NCBI GenBank assembly: GCA_010015745.1
Contig: ML978169.1
Coordinates: 1 to 64,000, forward strand
DNA: 64,000 nt
Direction: 5' to 3'
Source of the DNA: Setomelanomma holmii
Lineage: Eukaryota > Ascomycota > Dothideomycetes > Pleosporales > Phaeosphaeriaceae
Part shown: positions 55,507 through 64,000 of the stretch, in pieces
How positions within the stretch are numbered: position 1 is the stretch's first letter
Layout of the letters: the number at the start of each line of letters is the position of its first letter
The notes under the pieces: model-generated
Database searches by the model: none
What the model saw: only the letters and a program-made list of their open reading frames with translations
What the model was told of the DNA's origin: nothing
Position numbers and translations under genes: made by a program

Positions 55507-56919
55507 ATGCCTTTTCGAACACTACTTTGCCGGCTAGTCTTTTGCGCTGTATTCTCGGTGTCCATCATCAACATTTTCACTAAGGCTAGCTCACCATCTC
55601 TTCGTCTTCGGACCTCAAAGTCGTCAGCATTCGATTCTACTGATCTCATCTGCCCTCAAGCAGAGCTTGCTGATGACGTTTTTGTCGTCTTGAGGACGGG
55701 AGCTACTGAGTCCCGTGAAAGATTGCCAGTGCACTTCCGGACCACGCTGCGATGTGTGCCCCACTTCACGGTCTTGTCAGACATGGACGAAGAGATTGAT
55801 GGCGTGGAAGTCCACAATGTCATGGAGGGTGTGAGTGAGGGTGTTAAGAAAGAACACGAAGACTTCAAGCTATACCACCACCTACAAACGTATGGAAGGA
55901 AGGGTCTACCAGACCAAAAAGTTGTCACCGCTCTTTCTGGATCTACCAAGGGCGATTACATGCAGACAGACAAGGACGGATGGAAGCTGGACAAGTGGAA
56001 GTTCTTACCTATGATGGACCAGGCCTACAAGCTGAAGCCCGATGCGAAGTGGTATGTCTTTATGGAAGCGGACACCTACCTCGGCTGGAACAATCTCCTC
56101 GACTACCTTGGAAAGTTCGACTCTAGCAAGCGCTACTACATCGGCAAGCACCTCTACATCAACGACATCGAGTTCGGCTACGGTGGTGCTGGCTTCGTCC
56201 TGTCGAATCTTGCTATGCGTAAGGTCATCGAGCAACGCTCCACTCGGATCAGCGAATACGAAGAATTCACAAAGACACACTGGGTCGGCGACTGTGCGCT
56301 TGGAAAAGTCCTGGAGGACGTCAAGATCCCACTTCACCGCGCGTTCCCGCATATGCAAGGCGACTCACCAGCAACCCTGAATCCCGCTGCCGAAAAGATC
56401 GATCGCGATCTCTGGTGCTATCCCACGATTACATACCATCATGTCTCGCCTGCTGAGATCGAGGAGCTCTGGCTATTCGAACAAGACTGGTATAGCAGAC
56501 ATGACATCACCTTGCGACATCGGGACGTCTTCATGGAACTCGTACGGCCGAAGATAGCTTCCTCTATCTCGGCATGGGACAATATGGCGGCGGACAAGGA
56601 ATACAATGCGCATGACCACAGCACGTCCGACAATTCATTCGAGCGAAACGCGTGGAAGAGCTTCGATCACTGTCGCGCGTTGTGTGATGATCAGAGAGAC
56701 TGCATCCAGTTCTCGTTTGATGCGGGAAGCTGCTCAATCTCAACAAAGTTCACACTCGGTTATGCGAAGCCGAATGAGAGGATCCGAAGTGGATGGATGC
56801 TCGATCGTGTCGACGATCTGTTCCGGAGTCTCGAAGACAAGTGTGGAATCAGAGATTGGTTCGCGCCCGATGAGCCGGTGAATAGCGAGTTGAAGATGAG
56901 GCGGAGGAGGAAAGTATAA
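55507..56919 (+). CDS. Fringe-like glycosyltransferase (GT31/DUF604 type), type II membrane protein
   Basis: Golgi-type sugar transferase of 470 residues, single exon. The N-terminal signal anchor is LVFCAVFSVSIINIF. The catalytic domain carries a DxD-like metal-binding site in YVFMEADTYLGWNNL near residue 190, followed by GKHLYINDIEFGYGGAGFVL and HWVGDCALGKVL, all typical of the fungal fringe-like group. A C-terminal PAN/apple-like segment (FDHCRALCDDQRDCIQFSF) has paired Cys. The basic end KMRRRRKV is exposed to the lumen. It probably modifies wall or secreted glycoproteins. Sugar donor and acceptor are not readable. Confidence 0.85.
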   Translation: MPFRTLLCRLVFCAVFSVSIINIFTKASSPSLRLRTSKSSAFDSTDLICPQAELADDVFVVLRTGATESRERLPVHFRTTLRCVPHFTVLSDMDEEIDGVEVHNVMEGVSEGVKKEHEDFKLYHHLQTYGRKGLPDQKVVTALSGSTKGDYMQTDKDGWKLDKWKFLPMMDQAYKLKPDAKWYVFMEADTYLGWNNLLDYLGKFDSSKRYYIGKHLYINDIEFGYGGAGFVLSNLAMRKVIEQRSTRISEYEEFTKTHWVGDCALGKVLEDVKIPLHRAFPHMQGDSPATLNPAAEKIDRDLWCYPTITYHHVSPAEIEELWLFEQDWYSRHDITLRHRDVFMELVRPKIASSISAWDNMAADKEYNAHDHSTSDNSFERNAWKSFDHCRALCDDQRDCIQFSFDAGSCSISTKFTLGYAKPNERIRSGWMLDRVDDLFRSLEDKCGIRDWFAPDEPVNSELKMRRRRKV

Positions 56920-57240
56920 GTGTAGATGTTAAGGAAGAGAGAGGGAAGGAGATATGACCGCCTTTGAGCGAAAGACACTACGCCTTCATTGGCTTTGGCA
57001 TTGGGAATGGCGTTTAGGATGCTTACCGGATGATACCCAAACACTCGCTTGTATAGGTCTTGTATATAGTCAGGACTGCACCGCGCAGGACTACCAAATA
57101 TCAAACAAATCTCAAAATCAATCCCGAAACAACCAGAGTCGTCGTGTGTAGAAGAGGAGTGAGGTTGAAAATAGTTGTTAAATTGATGCGCCACGTCTCA
57201 GCGTTCTAGACCATCTTCGCAATATTGCACCAAGTCACAA
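56920..57240. other. Convergent intergenic region
   Basis: 321 bases between two 3' ends. No gene seen. Confidence 0.5.
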
Positions 57241-58274
57241 TCAGCGTCCGACCCAGAGTTCCCCTTGTTCGACCGTTGCCAATGCTTCCCAAAAGAGTGG
57301 AACGCTAGATCCCACAGACAACATACTGTGTCGTATCGATAATGCATCGCAGTTCTCGCATATTGAGTGCAACTCATGTCTAGAATACCATGTCCATCTC
57401 GCCCAGCATAGGTGTCTCTTCACCCCCAACTTCCGAACTGACAACCACGTCCGGACTAACAGCCACTTCCCAATCACTCCTCCCTCAACCACCACATCTC
57501 CATCTTGAACCATGTCCCCAACCTGCGGTATAACCACCTCCTCCACCTCCTCCGCATCATCCATATCCACCAGCACCGCATCACCAGAATCCCCTTCAGC
57601 CATAGCACTAACCATCTGTTCCACCCCACCATCCTGCCCAACCCAACCTTCTCTCTCCCTCTCCACATTCTCCTTCTCCACAGCACTCAAATGCTCCACC
57701 CGGCTCCTCTCATATTCCTGCTCACTAAATTTCCAGTTCCCAATCACACTCCCGCCACCGACGCATGCGCCATTGCGAAGCCGTGTTGAATCTGAGGTGG
57801 GGAGGAAGGAGGTAGAGGTGCGTGTTAGGCAGCCGTGTCTATTCGGCTCGAGTTAGTGCCCCGAATTCCGGATTTATGGGGAAGGGTGTGTTGACGGGAT
57901 GGGAATGAGAGAGAGAGAGAGAGAGAGGGCGAGGTACTCTTCGCACATGTATTCATTGATTCCCGTTCCACATACTACCAGCACGATATGAGTAGTATCG
58001 CAACGCGTCCTAACGTCCTTGCACGCGAGCGGCGGCGAAGGGCAAATGGCGTCCTGACGCGCTGCACGGGTGTGCATGGGGGTGAGAATTTCTCGGATGG
58101 GCGGATGTTGATCACCGAGGAGGACGGGGACGATGCTATTCCGTCGGTGTTCTCTGGAATCTGAATCGTGTTTGTAGGTGGCGGCTCGACATGTCCTTGT
58201 CGGCCGCGATGTGAAGAGCGGCGGTAGAGTGAAGAAGTCACAATGCTACTGTCGAGGGCAGGAGGGACATGCAT
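57241..58274 (-). CDS. Hypothetical two-exon protein
   Basis: Exon 1 opens at ATG 58274 (MHVPPALDSSIVTSSLYRRS) and is Ser/Arg-rich to about 57985. The second coding block runs from about 57850 to 57241: CLTRTSTSFLPTSDSTRLRN, then IGNWKFSEQEYERSRVEHL, an acidic part (VDMDDAEEVEEVV) and a Trp-containing end. A CACTAAC branch-like site lies at about 57860, but I could not fix the exact donor and acceptor. The intron contains a long GA repeat (57907-57927). The coding reading on this strand beats the low-complexity Pro/His/Ser frames opposite. Family unknown. Confidence 0.4.
57907..57927 (+). repeat. GA dinucleotide microsatellite
   Basis: About ten uninterrupted GA units, probably inside the intron of the hypothetical gene. 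Confidence 0.9.
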
Positions 58275-58809
58275 CGCACGTATATAGCAAGGTGTGAGCG
58301 GATGGGCGCAAGGTTGCTCTTCCCCATGCTGGGGAAGCGTGGAGTAAGGGCGTGGTCGCGCGCATCACGCGCGCACTCGTGTCTTGCATTCCTCATCAAG
58401 GGGGAGCATGTGGTGGCACAAAAGGGACTGTAGTACCAGAAAGGAACTCGATAGAAGGGGTTGGTTCGTACAAGTACATATCCATCCAGCCAACAACAAC
58501 ATTACATATAGAAGAAAGGTCAAACTATCGACCAGGCTTCCCTAGATTCTCGATCCAGTCTGTCGTCAATGAACATCGTCATCAATATGTGGCTTCGATG
58601 TGAGAGGAAAGAGGAGATGGGGTATGTATGTCCACGTATCCAAGATTCACTTTCTTTCGCCAAACGGACAAATCTCGCTGCAAAACAGATCGTCTGCTGC
58701 ACGTTAAACTGTGCCCAAATCGGACTCGATTAAAAGGCATGTACTGAATCGTGAAATGAACAAAAGTAGGTTGAGTCGGAGTGACTTTCAAAAGGAAATT
58801 CTTGTTCGT
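58275..58809. other. Intergenic stretch
   Basis: 535 bases between the start of the hypothetical gene and the end of the Boi-family gene. Nothing seen. Confidence 0.5.
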
Positions 58810-61800
58810 TCAAGTCGCCACGGCAGTAGGTGGCTTGTCTGCATTGTTGTCCGTGTTCGAGTCGCTGTTGTCGGCATATGCGAGTATAGCTTTGGCTCCG
58901 TCGAGACCGGAGATGGCAAGACCCTTCTCGTCTTCTTCATGAATGACATGATCTTGCAAACTCTCCTTGGAGTACAAACTCTTCTGCTCGTTGTCACCAG
59001 AGGCGGTGTCTACGTCGTTGTCATCCATCAAATTTGGTGGTCGTTGCCGCATCGCGCGAGCCTTCTCGAGTGAGATGGTCTTCTGCTGATAAGTGGTCGT
59101 GAAAGGCAGTGTCTCGTCGCGATCGATCGTGGCTTTCATCAACGCAGCCATCCAGAGCCGGCCAATGGCCAAGCTGTCGACAGCAAAATAGTGAACGATG
59201 GGCTTGGTGAATTGCACTCCGCGCTGCAGTCCGGCACGAGGAGGTACAAGCTTGAAGATGAACATTCCAGACACATCCTCTTCAATCCCATTGGCACTGT
59301 CGGCAGATGCAGTGGTCTGGATTGTTGCGTTATGGGGCGATGAAGGCGAAGACGCTGCTCGCGTTATAGTAGCATGCAGTCCAGTCATCTTCTCGTCATT
59401 CGCAGGAAGAACGCGATGTGATGATATATCGATCAAGCCCTTCTCTTCGGTGTCGTTTTCAGAGTAATAGTAGGCCAGTCGACGGCCACGTAGTACGAAC
59501 AGCCGCGACTTCCAGGTGGTCATGAGGCTCGAAGACTTCTTCTTCATCCAGCCACTATAATCACAATTCTCCATTGCCACTTGTGGCGATATCTGTTGAC
59601 GACCTTTGAGGTAGGCACTTGTTCCGTGCTTCTTTGTCTTCTTTCGTCCTTCCTTCGTCGCAGTGGAGCTACCTGTGAGGCGCTTGTTCGCTTCCGACTT
59701 TTCAAGCTCGAAGCTCTTCGAGACCGATGTCCCCGATGGTGTCGTGGATCCTGTGCGAGTCGGTGACTGCATAGGGGAGTCCTTGATGGGCGATGCAGTC
59801 ATGTCGCCAGTGCTGGCATTCGCTTTCTCCCCTCCGGTGATGGCATCAGAAATCGCACGTAGCCCAGTGGATCGTTTCTTGAAAAACGAGTGTGAAGCAG
59901 TTTGAGCTGCCGGTGACGGCGAAGCTCGTCCAGTAGAGGAAGTTTCGCTTCCGGGAACGTGTGGCGAATTCGCGATAGCATCGATGCTGTGCGAATCATA
60001 TGTGAGCTTGGTAACAGTGGGATTCATCTCGTTCATGGGTTTCAATGGGCGCACAAAATCCATTGCGCTCGAACTCCGTTCGTTCTTGGGACTGGTGCCG
60101 AAGTATTGCTTCGCTGCCGCAGACGTGTGACTAGGGGCCAGAGAATCAGCACTTCCAATTCTGCTGTGTCGACGACTAAAAGAAGCAGTGCGCCGCCCTG
60201 ACTCAGTATTATAGCTCGCATTACGGGAATGACCACCAGTACTCTCTCGTTTTCGAAGCACATTTCGATTCTTTCGACTGTCGATCTCTCCACCAGAAAA
60301 GTATCCTCGATCCAGCTCAGCCGAGTCATTGAGACCTGATTCTCGAGAATCGAACGCGGTTCCGTTTGTGCTGGCAGAGTGACCGTGGTGATGCGACGAG
60401 GACGGTCTTCGAAGTTCTTGTGGTGACTTTTGTGGCGGGCCCATGGTCCAGCCACGATCGAAAGACGGAGTTTTCTTGTGTGAGGCGGGGCCGGGGGCTG
60501 ACGTTGGGGCCTTGCCTGATCCGGGTGTGCCAGGCGGAGGCACGCCCTGGTTGTAATCGATCGATGAATGTCGTCTGTTGTGATTCATACTGCGAATGGA
60601 TGCGGCAGAAGGTCGTACGGGCGAGCCCATTGAGGGAGAGGCTGGTGTGTGTTGTATCAGCGGTGACGTCGCTTCTATGTGGGTGCGACCTGCAGAGGAC
60701 ATTGCCCGGGGCATTGTGTTCTGGCGTGTCGCACTGCCCCGTGATCCCATGCTCTCTCTCAGAGTCGGTATGCGCGGCAGCACAGCCCCGGTAGACGCAG
60801 CACGCATCCTCGAGGTCTCGGACGGGTAGTCGTCAAGTGCATCGTGAGGGGGAACAGTTTGCAGCGCCTTGGCTGCTTCCTTTGCATTCTTGACTTCTGA
60901 TTGCAGCGCATTGATCTTCATCCAGGTTCGTAGCCGCGGGCCCATGGGTCCAAGATCGAATTCTTGCATGAAGATGAAGTTGCGGTCCACGCCTAGGAGA
61001 GCCTCGCCGTCAATGTCTTGCTCCCGGAACACGTCACAGTGCTTCGTCTCCACTCCAACGTCTTCGAGGTATTCTGCCACGCGCGCCGGCGACCACGTCT
61101 TGACCTCCTCTTCTGTATGCGCACTATTCTCCTCCTCGTCTGTCTCCTGTCCATTGATATATGATAGCCGGTGGTGGCTGCTATACTCACTGCCTGAGTC
61201 ATTCACTCTCAAGTCTTTCCCCACCACGCTGTGTCGCGGCGTGCTCATGTCTGTGATGTGCTCGTCAATGACACTCAGCGTCTCATGCATCACAGGACTG
61301 CCAATAGTCTCGTCCTCCTGCGGTGCCTCTCCGCTCAAAGTCATGCTGATACTCCGCGGCGTCGTGTTGAGTGAGGTTCTGCGCAGAACGTCGGACTGCG
61401 GTGCCGGTATTCCAAAGTGTAGTGGCTCGGTGCTTGGCGTTGACTTCAGAGGAGCTGGTGTATTTGCTGTTGCCAGTGGTTGCGCGACGAGCGGCTCGAG
61501 AGTTGCAGCACCAGGAGTCGTTGACGGCAGGGCGGCTTTCGTGGATGCTTGCGAGGGGGTGCGCGAGACCATGGTTGGTACAGGTGTGGGCTTCGGTGCT
61601 GGTCGTGTGTAGACTGCGAACATGTTAGGAGTCTGTCACCAGTTCCCACTGCCCACCCTTCACATGCAAACCATTCCGGCTGCATGTGCAAGAATACGCA
61701 CCCTCCGGGAAGAGACCATTGTCGCCAGTCTCGGTGTTCTTGCCCAGGAACCAGCCATCCCCAAAATCATCGTCGCGCTCGATTAGCTCGATGCGGTCCC

Positions 61801-61956
61801 CGCGCCTAAGACTGAGCTCGTCAGGACTCCGGGCCAGAAACTCATCTGCAGCAGCCTGTTAGCAATCGACTCACGATGCAGCATGTCTCACAACATACGG
61901 ACGACGACCAAGGTGTCTCCAGGCCGGCACTGCTCTGTGTGCGAGCGTTGTGCCAT
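58810..61956 (-). CDS. boi2: Boi1/Boi2-family polarity protein (SH3-SAM-PH)
   Basis: Scaffold for polarised growth and exocytosis at the cell cortex, working with Cdc42 and Bem1 in yeast. Three exons: 61956-61899, 61845-61702 and 61613-58810, give 1001 residues. The first two exons carry the SH3 domain (HEFLARSPDELSLRRGDRIE; GDGWFLGKNTETGDNGLFPE). They would be lost if the ATG at 61623 were used, which is wrong because it lies inside intron 2. Next come a Pro-rich stretch, a SAM domain (WSPARVAEYLEDVGVE), a long Ser/Pro-rich region and a PH domain near residue 750 (YSGWMKKKSSSLMTTWKSRL). The tail is acidic. The start MAQRSHTEQCRPGD is reasonable. Confidence 0.92.
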
Positions 61957-62936
61957 GGCTGCCGATGTTGGCAAATGTTGGAAGAAAGATGCAGGCCCTG
62001 GTCAAGCAGCAGTGGACGCGGCTCGTTGCGGCGACGGTCACCCAGGCATATATTTAATGGTCGCTCATTGCATCATGTATGTACTGTTGTTGAGGATCCG
62101 CGCTATCGGGGTCGTGGCGGGCAGAAGAGTCGACGCCTGACTCGGACACAACCGCTCCCAGGGGTCCTCCCGACTCCCGACGGCGCCGCTGTCTGAGAAG
62201 CAACGTTTACGGGGAAGGCCAACAAGCAGGCGGGCGTCTCGAAGCGGTGATGGTGCGGGCGTGGAGGTCGTGGCGCGGTATTATTAGTTCTTTGGGGCGT
62301 GGTGGTGCAGCGAGATCAGGAACATGGACCGTCTACGAGGCTAGGCTGATTATGTGCTGCAGCAGTCATGAGCAGCAGCACAACGTCAACGGAGCCTGTG
62401 ATATTCATTACGTGGGACACGTCGACAGAGCACAGCATCCTCGCTTCCGCATTGCACCCAGCGCGCAGTGCAGCCGACACAGCAGACTCTTGCATCGGGG
62501 CGAGTGTTGCTCTTGTTGATGCAGCTCTGCCCGCGCGCCCGCATTCGCTGTGGCGCCGCCATGTTCGATAGCAATCCTCGCTGTTCCTCAATGGGGGCGG
62601 GCGCTAGCGTGCCCGCACGCGAGCTGTCGTTTTTGTCGTCGCGACTGCCACCCCAAATCGCGACCCTTATTAATAGCGCTCCCCCGCGCCTGCCCCAGCT
62701 TCTCCGCTGCGGAAGTCGCGACCCAGGGCCCATGGAATCGACCGTCGAGTCGTCTCGTAGCGGTCAAGACTCATAGCATACAAGGCGCCCGCCACCTCGA
62801 CCCGCGAGACTATGATCTCCCCGCACTCGCTGCTGGACGGTTCACTGGTCGCAAGCGTTATTCGCACACGAACCTCAAGAGATAGAGGCACACACGGAAC
62901 CTGCCACCTGGTCTTAGACGAGACGATCGACCGGCC
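61957..62936. promoter_or_regulatory. Divergent upstream region of the Boi and AT-hook genes
   Basis: 980 bases, GC-rich, between two divergently read genes. Only arbitrary short frames. It should contain both promoters and leaders. Confidence 0.45.
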
Positions 62937-64000
62937 ATGCCCGCCGAGGGCGACCCGGCAAACAATGCCACAGCGCGAACGCTGAACTATGCTCTGGGGA
63001 ATTTGGGCGGGAGACAGAAGAGCTGGATGGCCGCTCCCAACTCAGCCTCCAATCCCCCACCGTCCCCTCTCACGGCGAGAATTCCTGCTCTCCCGTCCCC
63101 CGTGCGCAAGCGAGGAAGGCCACCCAAGAACCAGACACAGACGGCAGCGCCCGCGCACTCGGCAACTGAGCCTCAGGCCGAAAGACAACCGCTGTCCAAA
63201 TCGACGTCGCCTCAGCTCGCCAATGTCATGACTCCCCGAGAATTTCCTCGACAGCGCCCGCCGAGCGTCACTGTATTCCCATCGCCGACGCCGAGCGAAG
63301 AAACTATGGACATTACAACAGCGCCAGCTCTGCGTGGGGGTCATGCGGCAGCGAACTTGGACTTCCTCGAGCTGGATCAGGTGCACGCGAATTATGCGCA
63401 CGATCCACCGTTGGAGACGGTCTTCATGGACGAGGTACAACGCGCCGGGTCTGCACCGAAGCGATCGTCTGAGGGAGATGGAGGACAAGCCGAGAAGCGC
63501 AATCGCACAAACGGGGATATGCAGCCCTCACCACCCGTCTCAACACCGCAATGTCCCGACTTCCCACGACGCCCATCAGCACCGCAAGCACACATCACCA
63601 GTCCGCACCTCGCCCAGGCGCAGAGTCGTAGTCCGTCGCTTGGACAGTTACATAATGGCCAGGTGGGCTCGCACAGTATACAAGGTCGTCTTGTTGCGGG
63701 AACACCACCTGTACCGCAGGCCCCAGTTGGTCCTGCACGCACCTTACCCACCGAAGCAACTCCACTTCGATTCGGCGGTCCTTCAGTCATGAGTCCAGTC
63801 CATCCTGCCACGAGTACGGCTCAGACTCGGCCATGTGCGGGTTACCATTCGAACTGGTGTACATCTGCTGAGTGTACGCAGGTGTTGCGTGCCTTTCAAG
63901 CAACGTTCGCTGTCTCTGCAAATCGCCCACGGGACGAGACACGAATCAATGTGTTACGGGATGCAACGGACCGGGAGGACTGGGACTATCTTATTATGCA
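62937..64000 (+). CDS. AT-hook protein, N-terminal part (runs off right edge)
   Basis: Open from ATG 62937 (MPAEGDPANNATARTLNY) to the window edge, 354 complete codons with no stop. One AT-hook is seen near residue 58-68 (VRKRGRPPKNQ), so the protein likely binds the minor groove of AT-rich DNA. Residues about 70-300 are Pro/Ser/Gln-rich and disordered, with a basic segment (AEKRNRTNGD). Near the right edge the sequence looks more folded and has several Cys (HSNWCTSAECTQVLRAF; DREDWDYLIM). I do not recognise the family. A chromatin or transcription role is inferred from the AT-hook alone. Confidence 0.7.
   Translation, partial: MPAEGDPANNATARTLNYALGNLGGRQKSWMAAPNSASNPPPSPLTARIPALPSPVRKRGRPPKNQTQTAAPAHSATEPQAERQPLSKSTSPQLANVMTPREFPRQRPPSVTVFPSPTPSEETMDITTAPALRGGHAAANLDFLELDQVHANYAHDPPLETVFMDEVQRAGSAPKRSSEGDGGQAEKRNRTNGDMQPSPPVSTPQCPDFPRRPSAPQAHITSPHLAQAQSRSPSLGQLHNGQVGSHSIQGRLVAGTPPVPQAPVGPARTLPTEATPLRFGGPSVMSPVHPATSTAQTRPCAGYHSNWCTSAECTQVLRAFQATFAVSANRPRDETRINVLRDATDREDWDYLIM

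Noticed and set aside
57505..57856. Plus-strand Ser/Thr/Pro- and His-rich frames
   Set aside because: They are antisense to the acidic second coding block of the hypothetical gene and have low-complexity composition.

Overview
The window reads as nuclear DNA of a filamentous ascomycete (Pezizomycotina). Genes are split by very short introns of 46-60 bases with GTAAGT-like donors and CTAAC-like branch sites. Typical ascomycete families are present: SWR1, a Boi-family SH3-SAM-PH protein, an ExgA-type glucanase, BTB-protein paralogues and an 'LPREIRDMI'-type family. Many lesions are C-to-T or G-to-A, as expected from repeat-induced point mutation (RIP). A dothideomycete is my best guess, but that is inference. 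I see no rRNA, tRNA, CRISPR array or bacterial-type operon. Exon joins were worked out by hand from splice signals and reading phase.

Bases 1-9.2 kb are a decayed, transposon-rich border. Two divergent Fot1/Pogo-class DDE elements lie head to head. The second has 30-bp perfect inverted ends and a TA duplication and sits in the stop codon of a broken host gene. Further fragments, one intact orphan gene (6300-7334) and a broken BTB gene follow.

Bases 9.6-31 kb are a conserved housekeeping block: complex I subunit NDUFB8, SWR1 chromatin remodeller, HPM1 histidine methyltransferase, a small bHLH regulator, a Munc13-like protein, two BTB genes with a zinc-knuckle relic between them, a two-helix membrane protein and mitochondrial threonyl-tRNA synthetase.

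Bases 31.9-54 kb are an accessory block facing the outside world. It has a large secreted chitin-binding protein with six cysteine-rich modules and one frameshift, four major facilitator transporters (one a pseudogene), a Gfo/Idh/MocA oxidoreductase, a GH5 exo-beta-1,3-glucanase, a GH45 endoglucanase and a 2-oxoglutarate/Fe(II) oxygenase. This suggests wall remodelling, plant-polymer attack and uptake of small organic molecules. No polyketide, peptide or terpene synthase is present, so it is not a classical secondary-metabolite cluster.

Bases 55.5-64 kb return to core functions: a fringe-like glycosyltransferase, an uncharacterised gene, a Boi-family polarity protein and the first part of an AT-hook protein that runs off the right edge.
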